Shown here: piece by piece, positions 52,336 to 62,103 of the stretch
How positions within the stretch are numbered: the first letter of the stretch is position 1
Layout of the letters: each line of letters opens with the position of its first letter
DNA from: Pseudanabaena sp. UWO311
GTDB taxonomy: Bacteria; Cyanobacteriota; Cyanobacteriia; Pseudanabaenales; Pseudanabaenaceae
Assembly (NCBI RefSeq): GCF_006937785.1
Contig: NZ_SJEE01000018.1
Span: forward strand, 1 to 64,000
Length of the DNA: 64,000 bases
Reading direction: 5' to 3'
The notes under the pieces: model-generated
What the model saw: the letters and a program-made list of their open reading frames with translations, nothing else
What the model was told of the DNA's origin: nothing
Database searches by the model: none
Translations under genes and position numbers: made by a program

Positions 52336-52364
52336 AAGTAAGGTGGGCAAAGCCCACCCTACTT
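52336..52364 (-). terminator. Hairpin behind the M16 gene
   Basis: AAGTAAGGTGGGC pairs with GCCCACCCTACTT around AAA with one mismatch. Three bases past the M16 stop and followed by TTTTGAT on the minus strand. Confidence 0.65.
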
Positions 52365-52367
52365 CTA

Positions 52368-55226
52368 CTATTTCTCAGTTTTAGGAACTACCGACACAAT
52401 CAAAAGATTATCGGGTTGTAATAATTCCTTAGCAGCGCGATTGACCTGCTCAAAAGTCACGGATTGAATGCGCTGAGGAAACTTGTAAAAATCGCCAACT
52501 GGTAAGCCGTAGATCTCATCGCTAAGTAAAGAACTAGCAATGTTATCAGGATTGGCAAACTCAGTAGAGAAATTGTTGATCAAGCTCTTCTTTGCCACAT
52601 CAAATTCAGCTTGAGTTATGCCCTTATCGCGGACAGATCTAAGCAAAGCCACCGTTGCGGCGATCGCCTTTGCCGTATCCTTACCACTGGTTTGCATCTG
52701 CACGATAAATGCGCCCTGTGGTGGTCTGCCTGCTTGGAAATAGCTGTAAATGCCATAGGTTAAGCCAAGGCGATCGCGTATTTCCGTACCAAGGCGGCTG
52801 GATAAGGTATCACCGCCTAAAACTTGGTTTAGCAATAGAGCTGGATAGTACTGCGGATCAGAGCGAGAAATACTTGGATGTCCAATGATCGTGACCGCTT
52901 GAGTTTTACCAGCTAGAGATATTTGCTTCTCATTGGTTGCAGCTAGGTTAGAAACTTTAGGAAATTGGAACTTTGGTACTTTGCCAGTAGCTTGCCATTT
53001 ACCCAATTTTTCTTCGAGTAAAGTTCTCACCGTCGCAGGGTCAAAATCTCCCATGAGTGTGAGAATCGTACTGTCAGGACGATAATAGGTTTTATAAAAC
53101 TTTGCCAAATCTTCTCGTTTTAAAGATTTGAGAGTTGCTTCAGTTCGCATTGCATAAAAAGGATGCCCTTTAGGATAGAGCGTTGACTGGAAGATCCGCC
53201 GCACTAAGGTATTAGGATTATCCAGCTCTGACTTAAAGGCTAGGAGATTGCGTTGAAGATTGAGGTCAAATTCCTTCGCTGGAAAAGTTGCATTTTGCAA
53301 CAAGTCGGCTAATTGATCGAGCACAATTGGCAGATCTTTAGCTAAGCCGATGCCAGAAATACCGACATTTTCCCGACCTGCCGAAAATCCTAAACTAGCA
53401 CCACGATTTTCTAAACGTGATGCAAGGGTTAACGCATCTTTGGTGGTCGTGCCATTGGTAAGATTTTGCGCCGTGATTCCTGCCAAGCCAGCTTTGTCAA
53501 TTGAGTCAAAGCCCGCACCTGCATTAACTTCACCCACGAGAGTTACTGTAGGCGTACTGCTATCTGGCAATAACAATACTTTCAAGCCATTGGCTAACGT
53601 GAACTTGTCGGGCTGCACCGCCGTGGGAATATCGACTTTGTTATTTAAAGCGCTTTCTGGCAAATACTTCGCTACTTCCGATGGATCTACAGGAGAGCCA
53701 GGCTTAAAAGCTTCTAAAGAATGTGCATTACTGGGAGTTGTCCCAGCACCAGCCGTAATTACTGATGGCTCGAAATATCCGACCACTCGGCGATCACGTT
53801 GTAAATATTGCTTAGCGACGCGCTTGATATCAGCGCTCGTGACTTTGTTAACAGCACTTAAGTAGCGATCGCTATAGCGATAATCTTTAGCAACAGTTTG
53901 GTTATAACCAATTTGACTAGCTTGAGAATTAACATCGCGATTGCCTAAAATGTAGCTAGCTCGCATACTAGTTTTAGCGCGTTCTAGCTCTTCTGTGGTT
54001 ATTGGCTGCGTTTGCAGCTTGTCAATTTCAGCCAACAACAAGCGATCTAGTTCTTCGAGCGATTTACCCTCTGTCGGTGTCGCGCTCATAAAGTACCAGC
54101 CCGTGCCAATCATTGATGAGGCACTACCACTAGCACTACTCGCTAAGCCTGTCTCCACTAGCGCTTGATAGAGTCGTGAACTTCTACCTGATGTCAGAAT
54201 GCTATCCATCACATCGATCGCGGCAACATCTTCACCATTAACATTAGGCAAATCTGGATAAACTGCTTGCAAAAATGGCACACTACCAGGCTCTTTGAGT
54301 CGAATCGGCTCACGCGCCGATTTAGGCTCTAGCGGTTTGGGTTTACTTTGCTGTGTTTCAGGTGTGATTAAAACTTTGGGCTTTGGTGGAGCGGCGATCG
54401 CGCCATAGATTTCGCGCACTTTTTTGAGCGTGGCTTCTGTCTCGAAATTACCAACAATTACCAAAGTCGCATTATCGGGGCGATAGAAAGTACGGTAATA
54501 ATTTTGAATATCCTCAACTGTATAGTTCTCAACATCGGGACGATAGCCAATCACTGGCCAACCATAAGAACTATCAGGATAAGCCGCTAGCATCACTTGT
54601 CGATAAAGTCTTGTGCCTGGGCTATTGTTCCCGCCGTCTAGCTCTGATAAAACAACAGTACGCTCACTTTTGAGTTCATTTTCACCCGCGACTGTATTGA
54701 CCATGCGATCGGCTTCCAATCTAAGCATCGCATCCAGTTTGTCGCTTCCTGCTGTCCCCACATAGGCGGTCATGTCATAGCTAGTAAAAGCATTAGAGTC
54801 ACTACCTAAGGCACTAAACAAGCGTCCAAACTGGATTGGACGATCTTTTGTCCCTTTAAACATCAAATGCTCGAGCTGGTGAGAAATGCCTGTTATTCCT
54901 GCTTTCTCATTTTGGGAACCGACGCGATACCAGACCTGCACACTGACTACAGGAGCTGTGTTTACTTGCTTAGTTAATACCGTCAAACCGTTATCTAAGA
55001 CAGTTTTAATCACATTTCCTGTCAACGAGTCGGGCGATTGGTTAGTAATTGTCGTAGTTTTGGCAACTAGATCAGGTTGAGCAGCATAGGCTTGACTACC
55101 TGACAATTGCCCCAAAGTTGATTGCCAAGATAGGGGCAAGTTACTGAACATCACCACTGCGATCGCAGTAGCTAAACCGCGACTCAAAAAAGAGAGCATA
55201 AAGTTACGCTTCACCGAAATCTCCAC
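52368..55226 (-). CDS. M16 family zinc metallopeptidase, two-domain
   Basis: 952 residues. A signal segment (about 10-50, ending SQAYAA) precedes the first M16 domain (about 75-500) with the inverted zinc motif H116-Q-L-E119-H120 in GISHQLEHLMFKG and the downstream Glu in the ELDGG region. The second M16 domain (about 545-945) lacks the HxxEH motif and should be the non-catalytic half of the clamp. A Pro/Lys-rich stretch lies at about 280-305. Such proteins are periplasmic processing or peptide-degrading proteases. The gene stands alone, with a divergent hypothetical gene upstream. Confidence 0.93.
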   Translation of the reverse strand: MEISVKRNFMLSFLSRGLATAIAVVMFSNLPLSWQSTLGQLSGSQAYAAQPDLVAKTTTITNQSPDSLTGNVIKTVLDNGLTVLTKQVNTAPVVSVQVWYRVGSQNEKAGITGISHQLEHLMFKGTKDRPIQFGRLFSALGSDSNAFTSYDMTAYVGTAGSDKLDAMLRLEADRMVNTVAGENELKSERTVVLSELDGGNNSPGTRLYRQVMLAAYPDSSYGWPVIGYRPDVENYTVEDIQNYYRTFYRPDNATLVIVGNFETEATLKKVREIYGAIAAPPKPKVLITPETQQSKPKPLEPKSAREPIRLKEPGSVPFLQAVYPDLPNVNGEDVAAIDVMDSILTSGRSSRLYQALVETGLASSASGSASSMIGTGWYFMSATPTEGKSLEELDRLLLAEIDKLQTQPITTEELERAKTSMRASYILGNRDVNSQASQIGYNQTVAKDYRYSDRYLSAVNKVTSADIKRVAKQYLQRDRRVVGYFEPSVITAGAGTTPSNAHSLEAFKPGSPVDPSEVAKYLPESALNNKVDIPTAVQPDKFTLANGLKVLLLPDSSTPTVTLVGEVNAGAGFDSIDKAGLAGITAQNLTNGTTTKDALTLASRLENRGASLGFSAGRENVGISGIGLAKDLPIVLDQLADLLQNATFPAKEFDLNLQRNLLAFKSELDNPNTLVRRIFQSTLYPKGHPFYAMRTEATLKSLKREDLAKFYKTYYRPDSTILTLMGDFDPATVRTLLEEKLGKWQATGKVPKFQFPKVSNLAATNEKQISLAGKTQAVTIIGHPSISRSDPQYYPALLLNQVLGGDTLSSRLGTEIRDRLGLTYGIYSYFQAGRPPQGAFIVQMQTSGKDTAKAIAATVALLRSVRDKGITQAEFDVAKKSLINNFSTEFANPDNIASSLLSDEIYGLPVGDFYKFPQRIQSVTFEQVNRAAKELLQPDNLLIVSVVPKTEK

Positions 55227-55421
55227 GAAATACAGTTTTTATTATAGATGGGCAAATCAAGACAAGTTAATTTGAGGAAAATTTCCCACGCGATAGTCTA
55301 ATCATTGTTTTGGGCATTGCATAATATTTAAAGCTATAGGTCTTTCCTGCTCTAGCCCCAAAAGCATAGTTTTTCTGTTTCTTTGATTATTCTGAATATT
55401 CCTATGAATCCATGTGATGAC

Positions 55422-55799
55422 ATGAGTCTGCCATTCTCTCTCACCGAACTAAAATCCGATCTTACTTACGAATTAATGGATGTAGAGGCAATCCAAAAAG
55501 CTTTAGGGCGATCGCGTGCTTCGGTATATCGCTATGCCAATACCGATCCGTTGCAAGGTTTACTAAACTTACCTTACGATCCAACGCGGTTAAATCCTGA
55601 GCTGCGCCAAAGCGATCGCGAACCTTTATTATTTCATCCCACTGAGGTGTCAAGATTTGCAAGGGATGTTTTAAAAATGAAACAGGTGACCATTCAGGTG
55701 CAGGAGCCAGCCCAAAACGAGACTAATCGACTATTACGAGAAATTTTGCAAGAGATGCGATCGCTCAATCAAGCGATCGCATCTCTTCGTAATCTCTAG
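55422..55799 (+). CDS. Conserved cyanobacterial protein with HTH-like N-terminus
   Basis: 125 residues from the ATG at 55422 (MSLPFSLTELKSDLTYELMD). Earlier in-frame starts exist at 55404 (ATG) and 55383 (TTG), but conservation, as I recall it, begins at MSLPFSL. DVEAIQKALGRSRASVYRYA looks like a helix-turn-helix; DPTRLNPELRQ and LLFHPTEVSRFARDVL are further conserved blocks; the C-terminal 40 residues are helical and may form a coiled coil. It may bind DNA. The function is unknown. It converges with rpoC2. Confidence 0.75.
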   Translation: MSLPFSLTELKSDLTYELMDVEAIQKALGRSRASVYRYANTDPLQGLLNLPYDPTRLNPELRQSDREPLLFHPTEVSRFARDVLKMKQVTIQVQEPAQNETNRLLREILQEMRSLNQAIASLRNL

Positions 55800-55839
55800 T
55801 ACCCGTTTGGATTCAGCGTGCAAACTATCTCCCAAAATA

Positions 55840-55880
55840 AAATAAAAAAAGGCGGTGCTTAGCACCGCCTTTTTTTATTT
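55840..55880. terminator. Bidirectional terminator behind rpoC2
   Basis: AAATAAAAAAAGGCGGTGC pairs perfectly with its complement around TTA, with long A and T runs. It ends the rpoBC1C2 operon and the converging hypothetical gene. Confidence 0.92.
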
Positions 55881-58800
55881 AGTCTTCATCATCAAAATCA
55901 TCATCATCTTCCTCATCATCATCTTCAAATTCAACGTCATCATCCACCAGCTCATCGTCAAAGCTACGACGACTACGTGGTTTATCAACGACGCGAATTG
56001 GCTCAATTCGAGGCTCAATGATTTGATAATTACGTGCAGTATTGTCATCAATAATCACGTCATCCGCTTCTTCGTCATAGCCGAGTTCTGGCTCATAGCC
56101 ATTATCAACATCTACGATTGGCGTATCGTAAGCATTAAAGCCCGTACCCGCAGGAATCAAACGACCGATAATCACGTTCTCCTTCAAGCCGCGCAGCCAG
56201 TCAGACTTACCTTCAATCGCAGCTTCGGTGAGAACACGAGTGGTCTCTTGGAAACTCGCCGCCGAGATAAAGCTGTCGGTATTTAAACTTGCCTTCGTAA
56301 TACCCATCAATACTGGCGTGTAATCAGCAGGTGCGCCACCCGTAATTTCCATCGCTTCATTGATTTGTTCAACTTGGTGAAGTTCTACCAACTCTCCAGG
56401 AAGACGAGTAGTATCACCACCATCCTCGATCCGTACCTTAGAGGTCATCTGCTTCACGATTACCTCAATGTGTTTATCGGAAATATCTACACCTTGAGAT
56501 TGGTATACCGACTGGACTTCGTTCATTAAGAACTCTTGTACCTTTTGCAAACCAATTAGAGCAGCTTTTCTGACTCCAAGGGATTCCTTGTAAGCATGGA
56601 AATAGATCTCGAGAATATCGTGGGGATTGGCAGGTCCATCAGTAAGTGCTTCACCAGCCAAAAGCTTCTGACCATCAGAAATAATTACACTCTGACCCGC
56701 ATTGAATGAATAGTCATCATCCAGAACGCCATCATCCCCAAGAATCTTTACTTCAGGATTGTCGTCAGAGTCGTAGGTAACTTGAGCAGTTCCTGTTGTC
56801 CGCGCAAGTACACACATTTCCTTAGGTTTACGTGCTTCGAGCAGTTCTTCAATCCGAGGTAACCCTTGGATGATGTCTCCAGTTTTAGCACGTTCAAATA
56901 CCAGCAGTGCAATGTTGTCACCACGCTGAACAAGGTCAGCGTCATGGATTTGCAACAAAGCTCCAGGGGAGACGAGGTAGGGGCGACCGATCCGAAATAC
57001 GACTGAGTCATTCTCAATCCTGAGGACTTGTCCAGACTCTTCAGTAATCACGCCCGCACCAATTTCATCACCCGAGCGCAAGAGATCGCCAACTTGAACT
57101 ATGGGATTAGGACAATGAGTAGTAATACAATCGGCTTCAGTGACTACCAGCAAACGACGAACTACTTCCGAGCCTTGACGAATACCACGGATCTGGCCTG
57201 GTTTCTTACAAAGAATTTCGGTACGCGCAACAACTGCACCTGGTTCAATGCGATCGCCGTCATTTACCAATAGTCTTGTGCGTGAGTTGCTATGGGCAGG
57301 ATCGCCAGAGTTGTCTTGACGAATCACTAAAGATTCGAGAATTACCAATTGCAAGCGCAGACTACCTGGATCAGCGTCGTTAGGAATAAACTCAATGTCG
57401 GCAGCTAATTGAGGGGCATCAGTATCAACCTCTAGCAATAGCTGGGTCTTGAGTAGCTCCACGCTATCGATCGCCTTTACGCGATCGCCATCCTTATAAG
57501 GAATGCGTTGAACCGCACGCAGACCAATCGAACGACCTTCTTGGTTAACTGATTCTTGACTAGGTACTGTTGGTACATCAGGAACTTGGTATTCTTCGAC
57601 AGGGCGCAATAGCAATGCTGGTCCCTCGGTTGAGTCCAGATATTCCACATAGCGGAGTTCGGGCGAAGTCAATCCTGGCATAATTTCCGTTCCAGGATAA
57701 GCCAAAGACCCATTCTTTTGCATTGCCGTTTGCGGATCATCGACCAAGTGCAAGTCACCTGGCTTGATCACGATTTCGCGCAAAATATCGTTCTTTTGGA
57801 ATACTTCGACCACACCAGCAGTTTGACTGAAGATATCCTTCACGACTTCAGTACCAGCTTCGATAAACTGATTTTCTTCGACCATCAACAGGGAAGCATC
57901 TTTATTAACCTCATGGGTTTCTTCAGGAACCCAAAGCAGCGTACCGCCTTTAACGACTTCATAACCCTGCTTGCCCTTACTGCGTTTAGCGACTTCTACA
58001 CCAGCAAACTTGATAATACCGCCACTCTTAGTTTGGTAAGTATCATCAATCAGTTCAGCAACGACTTGATTATTAATCAGTTTTGAGCCTGGCGAAGCTT
58101 TCAGGGAGAAGCTTTGACCACCTTGAGTCTCAAGCACATAATGCTCACGACCTTGATAGCTTTCTTCTTTGACGATCGCCTGATCCAAGATTACCGAAGC
58201 TGTAATGATTTCCACTTCACGGTTATGGCGACTATCTTCTTCACTAAGACGCACAACGCCACCATGCTCTGTGATCAAGCGGGTCTCCGCAAGCACGTCA
58301 CCCTCTTGGACTTGAGCTTCATTTTTGACAGTTGGTTCCGCAGTTGGCGGTAAATCATAAACTTCACCAGCCAATACCCAGACACGACCTTTTTCACCAC
58401 GAGCGACGTAGCTAGTATTACCTTGACGATCTTTCTTCTCTTCGATCGCTAGATCTGAGAATAATACTTCGCCAGCTAAACCAGTATTGAGTGCTTTAGT
58501 CGCTTTTTCGGTGGTCTTACGTGAGGTTTTACCAGTTATTGACACCTCAGCCATCAACTGGTTTTGAGTTACCTTTTGCCCATCACGCACCAACAATGTT
58601 GAACCTTGGGTGATCGCATAGACTTTTTTGCCTTCAGCACTCTCCAAGGAGAAGTCACCATTTGATTCAACAATAAAAGCATCTTCACCATGACGAGTAC
58701 GCATGGGGCGAACTTTCAGCTTTTTGTTGTATTTGATCGTGCCATCATGGGGAGCGCGTTGCTGATCCGCAACTTCCCCAGTAAACACACCACCCGTGTG

Positions 58801-59856
58801 GAATGTCCGCATGGTCAGCTGTGTACCAGGTTCACCAATGGACTGTGCCGCGATAATTCCCACGGCTTCGCCGATGTTTACTAGCTCTAAATGAGCTAGA
58901 CTCCAGCCATAGCACATCTGACAAACTGCGCGAGTAGATTCGCAGGTAAATGCCGAACGTACACAAACTTCTTCGACACCAGCTTTGGCTACGGCTAAAG
59001 ACAAGTCTTCAGAAATTTCTTGGTTGTGGAAAACAATCACTTCGCCTGTTTTCGGATCGACAATATCCTCGGCAGCGACTCGACCAAATAGGCGATCGGA
59101 AAGTTTGATCAGGGTCTTTTCCCCATCTTTCATTGCTTTCAGGCGAATGCCGCGAGTTGTGCCACAATCATTTTCACGCACGATGACATCTTGAGATACA
59201 TCGACCAGACGGCGAGTAAGATATCCAGAGTCGGCAGTCCGTAACGCTGTATCTACTAGTCCTTTACGTGCACCGTACGACGAAATAATGTATTCAGTAA
59301 CTGTGAGCCCTTCGCGGAAGTTCGTTTTAATCGGTAAATCGATGATTTCCCCTTGAGGATCAGCCATCAAACCGCGCATACCTACTAGCTGCCGCACCTG
59401 CGAAATGTTGCCCCGAGCACCAGAGAACGCCATCATATAGACAGAGTTAAGCGGATTATTGCTCTTGAAGTTTTTCACCACCTCATCTTTGAGGTTCTCG
59501 TTAGCCACGTTCCATGTATCAATTACTTTTTGGAAACGTTCTACCTCAGTGATTTCGCCCCTTGTATAACGGCTTTCTGTTTCTTCAATCTCCAGTTCGG
59601 CTGCCGCTAGCAAAGCTTTCTTACTAGCAGGAACCTGCAAATCCTCAATACTAATTGAGACACCAGCCTGAGTCGCATAGCGAAAGCCTAACGCTTTAAG
59701 TTGATCAGCAACGTTAGCAGCGCTAGTAGTCCCATAATTAGTAAAAGCCCAAGCAATTAACTTTTTCAGTTGTCCTTTGTCAATAGTGCGATTGATAAAG
59801 CGCTGAGGCTTCTTTTCTTCAGGCGAGTCCGTGTTGCTAGTCGTGAAATCTGCCAT
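55879..59856 (-). CDS. rpoC2: RNA polymerase beta' subunit, C-terminal part (RpoC2)
   Basis: 1325 residues, typical for cyanobacteria. It starts in the beta' region [19 protein letters not shown], contains the trigger-loop region ([20 protein letters not shown], about 341-360) and zinc-site cysteines [20 protein letters not shown] (about 297-316), then the large cyanobacterial insertion (SI3, about 375-1000) and the conserved end with [18 protein letters not shown]. The last 22 residues are almost only Asp and Glu, an acidic tail I do not expect in the family. It is the last gene of rpoB-rpoC1-rpoC2. Confidence 0.97.
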   Translation of the reverse strand: MADFTTSNTDSPEEKKPQRFINRTIDKGQLKKLIAWAFTNYGTTSAANVADQLKALGFRYATQAGVSISIEDLQVPASKKALLAAAELEIEETESRYTRGEITEVERFQKVIDTWNVANENLKDEVVKNFKSNNPLNSVYMMAFSGARGNISQVRQLVGMRGLMADPQGEIIDLPIKTNFREGLTVTEYIISSYGARKGLVDTALRTADSGYLTRRLVDVSQDVIVRENDCGTTRGIRLKAMKDGEKTLIKLSDRLFGRVAAEDIVDPKTGEVIVFHNQEISEDLSLAVAKAGVEEVCVRSAFTCESTRAVCQMCYGWSLAHLELVNIGEAVGIIAAQSIGEPGTQLTMRTFHTGGVFTGEVADQQRAPHDGTIKYNKKLKVRPMRTRHGEDAFIVESNGDFSLESAEGKKVYAITQGSTLLVRDGQKVTQNQLMAEVSITGKTSRKTTEKATKALNTGLAGEVLFSDLAIEEKKDRQGNTSYVARGEKGRVWVLAGEVYDLPPTAEPTVKNEAQVQEGDVLAETRLITEHGGVVRLSEEDSRHNREVEIITASVILDQAIVKEESYQGREHYVLETQGGQSFSLKASPGSKLINNQVVAELIDDTYQTKSGGIIKFAGVEVAKRSKGKQGYEVVKGGTLLWVPEETHEVNKDASLLMVEENQFIEAGTEVVKDIFSQTAGVVEVFQKNDILREIVIKPGDLHLVDDPQTAMQKNGSLAYPGTEIMPGLTSPELRYVEYLDSTEGPALLLRPVEEYQVPDVPTVPSQESVNQEGRSIGLRAVQRIPYKDGDRVKAIDSVELLKTQLLLEVDTDAPQLAADIEFIPNDADPGSLRLQLVILESLVIRQDNSGDPAHSNSRTRLLVNDGDRIEPGAVVARTEILCKKPGQIRGIRQGSEVVRRLLVVTEADCITTHCPNPIVQVGDLLRSGDEIGAGVITEESGQVLRIENDSVVFRIGRPYLVSPGALLQIHDADLVQRGDNIALLVFERAKTGDIIQGLPRIEELLEARKPKEMCVLARTTGTAQVTYDSDDNPEVKILGDDGVLDDDYSFNAGQSVIISDGQKLLAGEALTDGPANPHDILEIYFHAYKESLGVRKAALIGLQKVQEFLMNEVQSVYQSQGVDISDKHIEVIVKQMTSKVRIEDGGDTTRLPGELVELHQVEQINEAMEITGGAPADYTPVLMGITKASLNTDSFISAASFQETTRVLTEAAIEGKSDWLRGLKENVIIGRLIPAGTGFNAYDTPIVDVDNGYEPELGYDEEADDVIIDDNTARNYQIIEPRIEPIRVVDKPRSRRSFDDELVDDDVEFEDDDEEDDDDFDDED

Positions 59857-59905
59857 GGTATTAAGCTATTAAATAATCTTTAGAGTAATTAATCGAAATT
59901 CTATG

Positions 59906-59942
59906 GTTTATAGTCACGTCGCCAAGCGATGTGACTATAAAC
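59906..59942. repeat. Hairpin between rpoC1 and rpoC2
   Basis: GTTTATAGTCACGTCGC pairs with GCGATGTGACTATAAAC around CAA. Located in the operon with no T-run, so probably a processing or stability element. Confidence 0.75.
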
Positions 59943-59944
59943 AG

Positions 59945-61981
59945 TTAGCTCGCTAGGGATGCATAGATTGCTTGATTGAAAATCACACGCCCAGGAGTGG
60001 TTTTAATGTATTGAGAAATCAAACCGCCTTCAGCATCTTCACGAATACGACGGAACTCAAATTCCTTTACTTTCGTACCATCTTCTAGAACTGTGACCTT
60101 GGGTTCTTCATCGTCTTTTTCTTCACCTTGTCCTTCAAGAATTCCTTCAAAACGCACCCAAACATTGGCGTGAATATCGATTTCGCCCTGTTCGTACGCC
60201 ATCACAACATCATTGAAGTTGGAGAAGTAACGTCCTACACCCTTCTGTTTGTAAGGATTATCCGTTGTGAGATAGTAACAACCCAAAACCATATCTTGGC
60301 TAGGTGTAACGATCGGACGACCAGTTGCAGGTGAGAGAATGTTATTAGATGCAAGCATCAATAGACGTGCTTCCGCCTGTGCCTCAATCGACAAAGGAAC
60401 GTGAACTGCCATTTGGTCACCATCGAAGTCAGCGTTAAAGGCTGGACATACAAGCGGATGCAATTGAATTGCTCGACCACTTACCAGCAAAGGTTCAAAA
60501 GCTTGAATACCTAATCTGTGCAGCGTCGGTGCGCGGTTCAACATGACTGGGTGTTCACGGATCACATCTTCAAGGACATCCCAAACGGCTGGATCATTGC
60601 GTTGAATCAATTTCTTCGCCGCTTTAATGTTGTTGACCAGTCCTGTTTTAATCAGGCGATGAATCACGAAGGGCTGGAATAGCTCGATCGCCATTTCCTT
60701 GGGCAGACCGCATTGATGAATCTTGAGGTTAGGACCTACCACAATAACGGAACGACCTGAATAGTCAACCCGTTTGCCGAGCAAGTTTTGACGGAAACGA
60801 CCCTGCTTACCTTCGATGATGTCCGAGAGAGACTTGAGTGGGCGATTATTTGCACCAACCACCGTGCGTCCACGACGACCGTTATCGATCAACGCATCAA
60901 CAGCCTCCTGCAACATCCGCTTTTCGTTACGGACGATAATTTCAGGCGCAAGAATTTCCTGTAATCTCGCTAGGCGATTATTACGGTTAATTACTCGACG
61001 ATAGAGATCATTTAAGTCGCTTGTAGCAAAGCGTCCACCATCAAGTTGTACCATCGGACGCAAGTCTGGAGGAATGACTGGAATGACATCCAATACCATC
61101 CAGTCTGGTCTAGAACCAGTTGCCACAAAGTTATCAACCACGCGCAGACGCTTAATTAATTTGGCGCGTTTTTGACCTTTAGAGTTTTCGATGTCGGTGC
61201 GGAGCCGCTCTGCTTCTTTCTCAAGATTGATATTTTGTAATAACTGCTTAATTGCTTCAGCACCAATACCTACTTCAATTCCGTCTAGTACAGGATCTTC
61301 GGCATAAATCTGATCTTCAAGATCAATCCATTGATCCTCTGACAGTAACTGCTTATAAGAGAGATTGTAGGCAGTAGCAATCACTTCTCCCACCTCAACA
61401 ATTTTTCCTTCTGTCGTAGTTGGAGTGTGCTTGGGGTGTAGTGGATAAGCCACCTCAACACCGTCTACTCCTCGCACCCGAATTTCGCGGCTATTAACGA
61501 CAGTAACTTCGCCATCAACCTCGGACTGAATTCCAGGATTAAGGACAACGTAGGCATTGAAGTAAACAATTTGCTCAACATCACGTAGAGGGATATCCAG
61601 CAAAGTAGCCATATAACTAGGGATACCCTTGAGATACCACACATGGGTAACTGAGGCAGCTAGCTTAATAAAGCCCATGCGATGACGACGTACCCGTGAT
61701 TCTGTCACTTCTACACCGCAGCGTTCGCAGACAATACCGCGATGGCGCACGCGTTTATACTTACCGCAATGACATTCCCAATCCTTTGCAGGACCAAAAA
61801 TCCGTTCACAGAATAAGCCATCCATTTCTGGCTTTAATGTGCGGTAGTTAATAGTTTCAGGTTTTGTGACTTCGCCAACCAAACTGCCATTTGGTAGAAC
61901 TCGTTCGCCCCATTTACGAATGCGATCAGGTGATGCCAAGCCAATCTTGACATAGTCAAATCGCTGTTCCACTTTCGCCAT
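59945..61981 (-). CDS. rpoC1: RNA polymerase gamma subunit (RpoC1, N-terminal part of beta')
   Basis: 678 residues. It begins [20 protein letters not shown]. The zinc site [20 protein letters not shown] (about 70-89), the clamp and the catalytic [16 protein letters not shown] with its three Asp are present. The C-terminal 60 residues, after [14 protein letters not shown], include an acidic stretch that makes it longer than the usual ~625 residues. It is separated from rpoB by a heptamer palindrome and from rpoC2 by a hairpin. Confidence 0.97.
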   Translation of the reverse strand: MAKVEQRFDYVKIGLASPDRIRKWGERVLPNGSLVGEVTKPETINYRTLKPEMDGLFCERIFGPAKDWECHCGKYKRVRHRGIVCERCGVEVTESRVRRHRMGFIKLAASVTHVWYLKGIPSYMATLLDIPLRDVEQIVYFNAYVVLNPGIQSEVDGEVTVVNSREIRVRGVDGVEVAYPLHPKHTPTTTEGKIVEVGEVIATAYNLSYKQLLSEDQWIDLEDQIYAEDPVLDGIEVGIGAEAIKQLLQNINLEKEAERLRTDIENSKGQKRAKLIKRLRVVDNFVATGSRPDWMVLDVIPVIPPDLRPMVQLDGGRFATSDLNDLYRRVINRNNRLARLQEILAPEIIVRNEKRMLQEAVDALIDNGRRGRTVVGANNRPLKSLSDIIEGKQGRFRQNLLGKRVDYSGRSVIVVGPNLKIHQCGLPKEMAIELFQPFVIHRLIKTGLVNNIKAAKKLIQRNDPAVWDVLEDVIREHPVMLNRAPTLHRLGIQAFEPLLVSGRAIQLHPLVCPAFNADFDGDQMAVHVPLSIEAQAEARLLMLASNNILSPATGRPIVTPSQDMVLGCYYLTTDNPYKQKGVGRYFSNFNDVVMAYEQGEIDIHANVWVRFEGILEGQGEEKDDEEPKVTVLEDGTKVKEFEFRRIREDAEGGLISQYIKTTPGRVIFNQAIYASLAS

Positions 61982-62040
61982 ACGTTACAACGTCCTTAGT
62001 AAATTGACTATTTATAAATTCTTCAACTGATTATCAATAA

Positions 62041-62090
62041 ATTCGTAATTCGTAATTCGTAATTATCAATTACGAATTACGAATTACGAG
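62041..62090. repeat. Heptamer palindrome between rpoB and rpoC1
   Basis: ATTCGTA three times, then ATT, a three-base loop, and the inverted heptamer TACGAAT series. Arms of 24 bases pair except at the last position. It is an STRR-like repeat as known from other cyanobacteria. Confidence 0.95.
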
Positions 62091-62103
62091 TTATCTGATT
62101 TAG

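Noticed and set aside
52368-55226. The M16 gene read as a fusion of two separate genes
   Set aside because: Two M16 halves in one chain, the second without the zinc motif, is a normal architecture of the family.
56748-59194. Short frames on both strands within rpoC2
   Set aside because: All overlap the well-conserved rpoC2 frame.
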